Shown here: positions 56,065 to 64,000 of the stretch, in pieces | Layout of the letters: every line of letters begins with the position of its first letter | Numbering within the stretch: the stretch's first letter is position 1 | Translations under genes and position numbers: made by a program | Notes under the pieces: model-generated | What the model was told of the DNA's origin: nothing | Seen by the model: only the letters and a program-made list of their open reading frames with translations | The model's database searches: none | Assembly (NCBI RefSeq): GCF_905171765.1 | Contig: NC_053390.1 | Location: 302,940,622-303,004,621 of the forward strand | Direction: 5' to 3' | From: Bufo bufo | Taxonomy: Eukaryota; Chordata; Amphibia; Anura; Bufonidae | DNA: 64,000 nucleotides

Positions 56065-56910
56065 TGATGTTCCTGGAGGGATACACCAAATGGAAAAGGA
56101 TTTAGGAAAACTAGAGGAATGGTCAAAAATCTGGCAACTAAAATTTAATGTTGATAAGTGCAAGATAATGCACCTGGGGCGTAAAAACCCAAGAGCAGAA
56201 TATAAAATCAGTGATACAGTCCTAACCTCAGTATTTGAGGAAAAGGATTTAGGGGTCATTATTTCTGAAGACTTAAAGGTAGGCAGACAATGTCATAGAG
56301 GAGCAGGAAATGCTTGCAGAATGCTTGGGTGTATAGGGAGATGAATTACCAGTAGAAAGAGGGAGGTGCTCATGCCGCTCTACGGAGCACTAGTGAGACC
56401 TCATTTGGAGTATTGTGCGTAGTACTGGAGACCATATCTCCAGAAGGATATTTATACTTTGGAGAGAGTTCAGAGAAGAGCTACTAAACTAGTACATGGA
56501 TTGCAGAATAAAACTTACCAGGAAAGATTAAAGGACCTTAACATGTATAGCTTGGAAGAAAGACGAGACAGAGGGGATATATTAGAAACTTTTAAATACA
56601 TAAAGGGAATCAACAAGGTAAAAGAGGAGAGAATATTTAAAAGAAGAAAAACTGCTACAAGAGGACATAGTTTTAAATTAGAGGGGCAAAGGTTTAAAAG
56701 TAATATCAGGAAGTATTGCTTTACTGAGAGAGTAGTGGATGCATGGAATAGCCTCCCTGCAGAAGTGGTAGCTGCAAATACAGTGAAGGAGTTTAAGCAT
56801 GCATGGGATAGACATAAGGCCATCCTTCATATAAGATAGGGCCAGGGGCTATCCATAGTATTCAGTATATTGGGCAGACTAGATGGGCCAAATGGTTCTT
56901 ATCTGCCGAC
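56065..56910 (+). mobile_element. CR1-like LINE 3' fragment
   Basis: Two frames, 56090-56344 and 56459-56839, encode the end of a CR1-type ORF2: EKDLGKLEEWSKIWQLKFNV, CKIMHLGRKN, then VQRRATKLV and NSLPAEVVAANTVKEFK. A stop at 56342-56344 and a frame change separate them. The tail ends AGATGGGCCAAATGGTTC... at 56880-56910, the usual CR1 3' end in frogs. It is 5'-truncated, and gypsy copy 2 begins five bases after it. Confidence 0.75.
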
Positions 56911-56914
56911 ACAT

Positions 56915-57560
56915 TGTCACGACTGTGACTGATCCAGACAGGTCTGGGAGGAGAAGGTCGCAGCGACTTGCTACTCGCGATAGCTTGTGAGTTTGCTCCG
57001 TGGTTCAGGGTATGTCATCTGGGTTTTGCCTTGTGAACCTTTTTGTCCTGACTGGGAGTTTGTAGGCATCCTTCTCAGGTGAGTCCTGTCTGCCACTCCC
57101 AGCTACTATATTAGTTTCACTCTCACTTGCAGTCATTGCCAGATATAGTCCTTACTTCCAGTTCTATTCTGACCTTTGAAGGAGATCGTTTGATGGTGTT
57201 GCTGTGGAGCTCTTGTCCGGTGTGGACTGTCGTGATTGGGATCGCCTTCTCTGCTCGTGACTGGATAAGTCTATCTCTAATATAGTTTGTTTGTTGCTGT
57301 CTTCCCCTGCTGTTCTCCTAGACATGAGTGATGGTGACTAGTGCTCCCATCGGCCTTTCCCCACTCTAGGCTTTAGGGTGACTGAGGGTTTAGGCATCCT
57401 GCTCACCGCACGGGTTCACACCCCGTCTAGGGTATCAGGGCAGACAGGTGCCAGCTTAGGGTTAGTCAGGGGTGGCCATACTATTCCCATCCGTAGATAA
57501 GGGTCCCCCTTCCCCTCCGTCTGGTGCGACACGACTGCTGCTGGGGTAGCGGTCGTGACA
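56915..57560 (+). repeat. 5' LTR of gypsy copy 2
   Basis: 646 bp, TGTCACGACTGTGAC ... GCGGTCGTGACA; the first and last dozen bases are themselves inverted (TGTCACGAC / GTCGTGACA). TATATCTGG follows, as after the LTR of copy 1. Confidence 0.92.
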
Positions 57561-60500
57561 GTATATCTGGCATTAAAAAAAAAAAAAAAAAAAAAAGTGA
57601 CATTTCTTTTTTTTTTTTTTTTGCTTGCTGTTTTGCTTTTTCTGTTCCACTATGGATCCGGTTACGGTTTTGGCGAAACAATTTCAGGGATTATCCCTTG
57701 AAGTGGCAGGATTAAAAGCAACAGTGCTGCAGAAGCAGCAGCCATCCTTGGGTTCCACCGTTGCTACGGGAAACCAAGGTACTCCTGAGCTAAAAGTGGC
57801 TTTACCTGATAGGTTCTCAGGAGGGAGAGACCAATTTGTAACCTTCAGAGAAGCTTGCAAATTGTTCTTCAGGTTACGCCCTAGATCCTCCAGCGGTGAG
57901 GAACATCGGGTGGGTATTGTAATTTCTCTCCTGCAAGGAGATCCGCAGGCTTGGGCTTTCTCCCTACCATCAGACTCTCTGGCCTTACGATCAGTGGAGG
58001 AGTTTTTTTGAAGCCCTGGGTCTCGTATATGATGACCCGGACAGGGTCTCACTGGCTGAGTCTAAGCTACGTAGACTTCGGCAAGAGAACCGGTCTGCTG
58101 AACTATATTGTTCCGAATTCCGTAGGTGGGCTACTGATACGTTATGGAACGACTCGGCCCTTAGGAGTCAGTTCTGCCAGGGGTTGTCTGAAAAATTAAA
58201 AGACGCGCTGGCGGTATACGAGGTCCATGGGTCTCTGGAGGCTGCTATGTCTCTGTCCATAAGAATCGACAGACGACTCAGGGAGAGACTATTAAATTTT
58301 ACGGAGGCCTCTATAGAGCAGGGATCGGTTTGTTATGATCCAGTCGAACCAATGCAAATAGGGGGCGCCACTAGACGGGTGAATCCTCCTAAGTTCCGCT
58401 GTAGGTCAGAGGTTTGTTTTCGTTGTGGGGGAGGGGTCATTTTGTAAATGTTTGTCCCTCAGAACCCAAGAGACCACAAACAAAGGAGCCGCCGGGAAAA
58501 CTAGAGTCCCCAGATTGTGCGGAGGATAACAGTCTGGGCGTATTCGTTTCCTCCATACGCATGTCTATGTTTTTGTTGTCCGCTACCGTTGAGGCGGGCA
58601 ATAAGACTGAGATCTGTTCCGTCTTTTTGGACAGTGGGGCGGGGGTCAACTTGGTGGATTCACGGTTTGCTCAGGCTCTGGGTTTTACTCCAGAACCGAT
58701 ATGCAGAACTATTCCTGTTTTTGCCATCGACTCCTCCCCTCTTACTCAGAAAGAGTTAACTCAGATCATTCATAATATCCATCTGCAGGTAGGGGACCTC
58801 CATAAAGAGCATATCTTGTGTTATGTCCTGGACGGTCTTCCGGCTCCTATGGTATTGGGGCTTCCCTGGCTGGTGACTCACAATCCAGTGGTGGATTGGC
58901 AGGCCGGGGAGATTGTGGAGTGGAGTGAACATTGCAAGGACAACTGCTTGAGAAGTAGGTGCTCTACACTCTCTGTAACATCTTTACCTGACTTTCTGTC
59001 AGATTTTATGGATGTGTTCTCTGAGAAGGGTTGTCAGGGGTTACCACCTCATCGTCCATATGATTGCCCGATTAATCTACTACCTGGGGCCAAACTACCT
59101 AAAACCCGGTTATACAATCTTTCCGGCCCGGAGAGGAAGGCTATGAAAGATTATATTTCGGAGAGTTTGGCTAAGGGACACATCAGACCCTCTTCTTCAC
59201 CTGTGGCTGCAGGGTTCTTTTTCGTTAAAAAGAAAGATGGGGGCCTACGTCCTTGCCTGGATTTCCGGGAATTAAACCGGATAACTATCCGAGATCCCTA
59301 TCCTCTTCCTCTCATTCCCGACCTCTTTAATCAGGTTGCTGGTGCTAAATGGTTCTTCAAAATGGATCTCAGAGGAGCCTATAACCTGGTTCGCATCAAA
59401 GAGGGGGATGAGTGGAAGACGGCTTTTAATACTCCGGAAGGGCATTATGAAAATCTGGTCATGCCATTTGGTCTTACTAATGCGCCTGCGGTATTCCAAC
59501 ATTTTGTCAACGATATTTTTAGTCACCTTATCGGGAGATTTGTTGTGATATATCTTGATGACATCCTGGTCTATTCCCCGGATCTGGATACACATAAGAT
59601 TCATGTGAGACAAGTGCTGCAGATATTAAGGGCCAACAAATTGTTTGCTAAGTTAGAAAAATGTGTGTTTGCCGTAAAAGAACTGCCATTTCTGGGGTAT
59701 GTGTTGTCAGATTCAGGTTTCCGCATGGATCCAGAGAAAGTTCGGGCGATTATAGACTGGGATCTGCCTGAGAACCTGAAGGCATTGCAACGCTTCCTGG
59801 GGTTTGCCAATTTTTATAGAAAGTTTATAAAGAACTATTCCTTGGTGGTCAAACCACTGACGGACATGACCCGAAAGGGATCCGATTTCTCCAAATGGTC
59901 ACATGCAGCCAAAACTGCCTTTGCATCTCTGAAGGAGAGATTCACCTCGGCCCCTATTCTCGTACAGCCAGATGTCTCGCTTCCTTTTATTGTAGAGGTT
60001 GACGCATCAGAGGTGGGGGTGGGAGCGGTACTATCTCAGGGCCCGTCCCCTGGTGAATGGCGTCCGTGTGCTTTCTTTTCGAAGAAATTGTCTACTGCAG
60101 AAAGGAACTATGATATTGGCAACAGGGAACTTTTGGCTATTAAGTTGGCTTTTGAGGAGTGGCGTCATTTTTTGGAGGGGGCGGTTCATCCCGTCACGGT
60201 GATTACTGATCACAAAAACTTATTATATCTGGAGTCTGCTAAACGTCTCACCCCTAGACAGGCTCGGTGGTCGTTATTTTTTACTAGGTTTAATTTTGTA
60301 ATAACCTATCGCCCGGGGGCAAAAAATACTAAGGCTGATGCATTGTCTCGAAGTTTTCCTGGAGGGGGTGATGTTGAGGTACCAGAGCCCATTTTGCAAA
60401 AGGGGGTGGTGGTCTTTGCATTACACTCAGGTTTGGAGGGGAGGGTGTTGGAAGCTCAGGGGGACGCCCCGGCCTCCTGCCCCTCGGGTAAACTGTTTGT

Positions 60501-60705
60501 GCCAGAAAATTTACGACTGGAGATACTAAAAGAACACCATAACTCCACACTGGCAGGACACCCAGGTAGTAGGGCAACCTCTGAGTTAGTGTCTCGTCGG
60601 TTCTGGTGGCCTAAATGGCGCCAGGAGGTGTTGAATTTTGTGTCTGCATGTGCTACTTGTGCTCGTTCTAAGGTAGATCATACTCGTCCGGCAGGGCGTC
60701 TTTTA

Positions 60706-62621
60706 TTTCACAAATTTTTTATTTGAAAATTGAAGCATACAACATCTTCCACAGTGACATATTACCGTAAATTACAGTATAATTTGTTCATCACATTACA
60801 AGTATTCAGGATAGAAGACATCGGATGAAAAGCCTTCATTTATATTAAAGAAAAAAAAAGACAAGGTCGTGAGAAGACGACCAACAAACAAACAATAATA
60901 AACATAAACATAAACATTGCACCACAGTTAAAATCAAGCGTTAGAATTAAGGTATACATCTTCTACACTTGTAGATTTGGCAAAGATGGATAGTGTTTGG
61001 ATATATAAGACGCCCAATTACGCCACCTGACACTGACACTTGCCAGCCGGCAAAGTTGTTTTGCAATCAGTAGTTCCATGCCGTAATTATAGTGAACTTT
61101 AGCAATGATTTCTGGTATGGTTGGGATGTCCCTACTCTTCCATCTTTTAGCTATCGCGACTCTCGTTACTGTTAGTATATGAAAAGCAATAGTGAAGTCT
61201 TTTAAATCTAAACATTCCAGCCCCAAAGAGAGTAATGCCATTTCCCGGGATATGGGGAGTACCTTCTCTATTACAGCACCTATGAGTGACAATATATTGG
61301 ACCAGAAACGGTTGATAGCAGGGCATGTCCACCAGATATGCATTAAGTTGCCAACTGCTGATAGGCATCGCCAGCAAACATTTGAGGTTGTTGGATATAT
61401 GATGGATAGGCGATAAGGGGTATAATACCACCTATAAAGGAGTTTTCTTGAGGCCTCCAGGTGATCGACACACTTCGAGGTTTTAGAGCTCAGGGAGAAA
61501 ACAAAGGCCCAATGCGCTGGTGCAAAAGTTTTATTTAAATCTTTCTCCCATTTAGTCTGGAACGGAAATTTTGATATAGTAACTGAGAGCTGCAACCCCC
61601 TATAGGCCTCAGAAATACCTCCCTTCCGTATTCTGGGGTTCTGAAAATATGCTGTATACATAGAGGAATGTGTAGTGTGTGTAATGTTCTTGGATGCTAG
61701 GAGGTGGCGTAGCTGAAGGTACTTATAAAAATCAGACCACTGGATTTGATACCGCTCTCTTAAGTCTGTGAATGAAATAAGGACCCCATTAGCTAAAATT
61801 TGGGACACTGAAAGGATTCCCTTAGATTCCCATTGTGAGAAATCAGTATCCGGCAAGCAGGCGCTGAAAGCTGACAACGGAGCATCCGTAATACTGAGTG
61901 GGAGGATTTTTGGGATAAGTGGACACTTGGTCCATAACGACATTCCAGCTTGACTAGTGATAGATGTAGATCGAGGGGGCGTTTTGGAAAGTAATCCCTG
62001 CCAAAGTAAGTGCTTCAATGAGGGCGCACGTGTTAAGCTAGTTTCCATTTGTACCCATTTTTTCTTTCCGCGCCCTTTGGGATCACTAATGGCACAAGGC
62101 AGGGGTGTCCCCTTTCCCCCCTCCTATTTGCACTAATGATGGAGCCACTAGCTCATCAAATTAGGTTATCCCCGAACATTAAAGGCATTACTATTGGTGA
62201 AACAGAACACAAAATAGGCCTTTTTGCGGACGATGTTATTATTTCAATTAAAGACCCCTTAACCTCCCTAGCAGCTGTCTCAGATATCATTGATCAGTTT
62301 AGTCGGGTGAGCTACTATAAAATTAATTCCCATAAATCGCTTATATTAGGAATGTGGCTCTCGCTAGATACCAAAAGTGCCATCTCAGCTAAATTCCCCT
62401 TTAAATGGGCCGAAGGAAGTATTCCTTACTTAGGTATAACCCTCACATTCCCCCTAAGTAACCTCCAGTCTGTTAATTACAATGCTATTATTGCACAAAT
62501 TAAAAATGACATAGGGGCTTATTCGCAATACCCTCTCTCCTGGATGGGTCGAGTTGCTGCGTCCAAAATGTTTCTCTTGCCAAAGATTTTGTACTTATTT
62601 AGGAACTTGCCTGTCATTGTG
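60706..62621 (-). mobile_element. L1/Tx1-type LINE, 5'-truncated, with internal inversion
   Basis: CCGGCAGGGCGTCTTTTA occurs on both sides (60688-60705 and 62622-62639), an 18-bp target duplication. The right-hand part encodes RT on the + strand (about 62065-62621: GTRQGCPLSPLLFALMMEPLA, GLFADDVIIS). The left-hand part encodes the ORF2 end on the - strand (62063-60963: KWVQ.. through a zinc knuckle CWRC..HIWWTC to the stop), followed by about 250 bp of 3' sequence. The two parts therefore point in opposite directions, and the ORF2 segment between them is missing. This is the pattern called twin priming. The 3' end carries no long poly(A). Confidence 0.9.
60963..62048 (-). pseudogene. C-terminal part of LINE ORF2
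   Basis: 361 open codons from the first ATG on the - strand; the frame continues a few codons further to the inversion junction. It has the Trp-rich linker and the CCHC-like knuckle VCWRCLSAVGNLMHIWWTCP (about residues 225-245 of the frame) characteristic of L1/Tx1 ORF2 ends, then a basic tail. No stop interrupts it, so the copy is young. Without the RT on the same strand it cannot work. Confidence 0.85.
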
Positions 62622-63830
62622 CCGGCAGGGCGTCTTTTACCTCTGGCCATCCCCAACAGGCCTTGGACGCACCTGTCAATGGATTTCATTACGGATCTAC
62701 CAGTATCAGCGGCGAAGACTGTTATTCTTGTAGTTATTGACAGATTCAGTAAAATGGTGCACTTTATTGGTCTTGCCGCATTGCCTAATGCTAACACACT
62801 GGCTCAGGTTTTTATTGACCACATCGTGAAGCTTCACGGGGTCCCTTCCGATATTGTTTCGGATCGTGGTACCCAATTCGTTTCTAAATTTTGGAAAGCT
62901 TTTTGTTCTCGTTTAGGGGTTCATCTGTCGTTTTCTTCATCTTTCCATCCACAGTCCAACGGTCAGACTGAACGTACCAATCAAAACCTAGAGACATATT
63001 TGAGATGCTTTGTTTCCGAAAATCAGGAGGAATGGTCATCTTATTTACCGTTAGCCGAGTTTGCCATTAATAATCGTCGTCAAGAATCCACCGATAATTC
63101 ACCATTTTTTGGTGCGTATGGTTTCCATCCTCAGTTTTGTACGTTTAGTGAGGGGGGGCCGTCTGGGATTCCCGAGGAGGAACGATTTGCGTCTTCACTT
63201 TCTTCAGTGTGGCAGAGTGTGCAAGAAAGTTTGAAGAGAATTGGTGGTAGATACAAACGTGCGGCTGATAGGAAGCGCTCTGAAGGTCCGGACCTTGGGG
63301 TGAATGACTTGGTGTGGTTGTCTACCAGAAATATCAAGTTGAAGGTTCCCTCGTGGAAATTAGGTCCGAGATTTATTGGTTCTTATAGGGTAATTAAGAT
63401 CATTAACCCGGTGGCTTTTCGTCTGGAGCTACCTCAGACTCTAAGGATCCATAATGTCTTCCACAGATCTCTGCTTAAGAGATATGTAGAACCTCCTGAA
63501 CCATTGCCACTACCGCCTCCTCCGGTGGTTGTTGATGGCAGTCTTGAGTTTCAGGTAGAAAAGATTGTTAATTCACGATATGTTCGCCGCTCTCTTCAGT
63601 ACCTGGTGCACTGGAAAGGTTATGGTTCCGAAGAGAGAATGTGGGTTCCAGCATCAGAGATAAAAGCGGACAGACTCATTCGGGCTTTTCATAGCTCCCA
63701 TCCGGAGAGGCCTGGTCTTGAGGGTCCAGGGGCCCCTCGTAGAAAGGGGGGTACTGTCACGACTGTGACTTATCCAGACAGGTCTGGGAGGAGAAGGTCG
63801 CAGCGACTTGCTACTCGCGATAGCTTGTGA
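62049..63830 (+). other. Chance chimeric frame: LINE RT joined to gypsy integrase
   Basis: 593 open codons: about 190 from the inverted LINE RT (including FADD), then without a stop into the gypsy integrase and chromodomain from about 62627. The two parts join because the insertion length happens to keep the frame open. There is no evidence that it is expressed. Confidence 0.8.
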
Positions 63831-64000
63831 GTTTGCTCCGTGGTTCAGGGTATGTCATCTGGGTTTTGCCTTGTGAACCTTTTTGTCCTGACTGGGAGTT
63901 TGTAGGCATCCTTCTCAGGTGAGTCCTGTCTGCCACTCCCAGCTACTATATTAGTTTCACTTTCACTTGCAGTCATTGCCAGATATAGTCCTTACTTCCA
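63755..64000 (+). repeat. 3' LTR of gypsy copy 2 (cut by the window end)
   Basis: TGTCACGACTGTGAC start, preceded by the purine-rich tract AGAAAGGGGGGT. The first 246 bp match the 5' LTR with about two differences. Confidence 0.92.

Larger units (their letters stand above)
57652..63830 (+). pseudogene. Gag-pol of gypsy copy 2, two indels and a LINE insertion
   Basis: Starts at ATG 57652 (MDPVTVLAKQF), the same start as copy 1. An extra T in a run near 58004-58010 moves the frame; the gag continues in the new register ([22 protein letters not shown]). One base lost in the zinc knuckle near 58430 (CFRCG / GHFVNVC) returns it to the first register, so the two indels cancel. Pol then runs unbroken to 60687: protease FLDSGAGVNLVD, RT with VIYLDDILVYS, RNase H, integrase zinc finger. 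The LINE occupies 60706-62621, after which integrase core, NGQTER and chromodomain (YLVHWKGYGSEERMWVP) follow intact. The stop at 63828-63830 lies inside the 3' LTR. Confidence 0.92.
56915..64000 (+). mobile_element. Sushi-type Ty3/gypsy retrotransposon, copy 2 (young, interrupted by a LINE)
   Basis: 5' LTR 56915-57560, gag and pol in one reading register, 3' LTR from 63755 to the window end. Same family as copy 1. In the 246 bp of the 3' LTR that can be compared with the 5' LTR I count two differences, so it is young. A 1.9 kb LINE sits in the integrase region with an 18-bp target duplication. The target duplication of the gypsy itself cannot be checked because its right end is outside the window. 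Confidence 0.92.

Overview
The window looks like a piece of a large, repeat-rich frog or toad genome. It carries no prokaryotic gene organisation. The only host coding elements I can support are two germline antigen-receptor V gene segments of heavy-chain type, about 25 kb apart on the + strand (27908-28512 and 52912-53553). Each has an octamer and TATA promoter, a short leader exon, a phase-1 intron, an open V exon with the paired cysteines and the tryptophan, and a recombination signal with a 23-bp spacer. No D, J or C segment was seen. The octamers favour an immunoglobulin heavy-chain locus, but a TCR delta locus using heavy-chain-type V genes is not excluded by sequence alone. The species was not identified; the anuran assignment rests on the mix of transposon families (hAT, sushi-like Ty3/gypsy, Tx1-like L1, CR1, Penelope, Tc1, many MITEs).

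Region by region. 1-4011: L1-like relic, a TTAA-flanked MITE, a TAA-flanked MITE and otherwise unassigned DNA. 4012-16860: an old hAT element whose subterminal repeats were split by a younger, complete 9.2 kb hAT (5144-14367). The younger element has an exact 8-bp target duplication, terminal inverted repeats, an uninterrupted transposase frame on the - strand, a 141-bp array, a ~295-bp array and a 78-bp array. 17-27.9 kb: degenerate repeats, one MITE, a possible solo LTR, CR1 tails and a Penelope-like relic with RT and GIY-YIG remnants. 27.9-29.3 kb: first V segment, then a 40-bp minisatellite.

29.7-37.9 kb: a Harbinger-like 5' end, a decayed gypsy pol fragment on the - strand split by a MITE, a 537-bp tandem duplication one copy of which holds a solo LTR with its 5-bp target duplication, a run of twelve successive hairpins (34928-35587), and AT-rich frog repeats. 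37.9-47.8 kb: 75-bp repeats and a broken hAT transposase on the - strand, interrupted by a nearly full sushi-type gypsy element (39663-45181). 49.2-51.6 kb: a Tc1-like element carrying a nested foldback element. 52.0-53.6 kb: a TTAA foldback MITE, then the second V segment with a GATA microsatellite in its leader intron. 54.6-64.0 kb: a broken Tc1 element, a CR1 3' end, and a second young gypsy element. That element is interrupted by a LINE copy with an internal inversion and an 18-bp target duplication, and it runs off the window end.

The V segments are the only parts likely to serve the organism; the rest is a layered record of transposition that has spread the V genes apart. All family calls are from reading motifs by eye; no database search was run.
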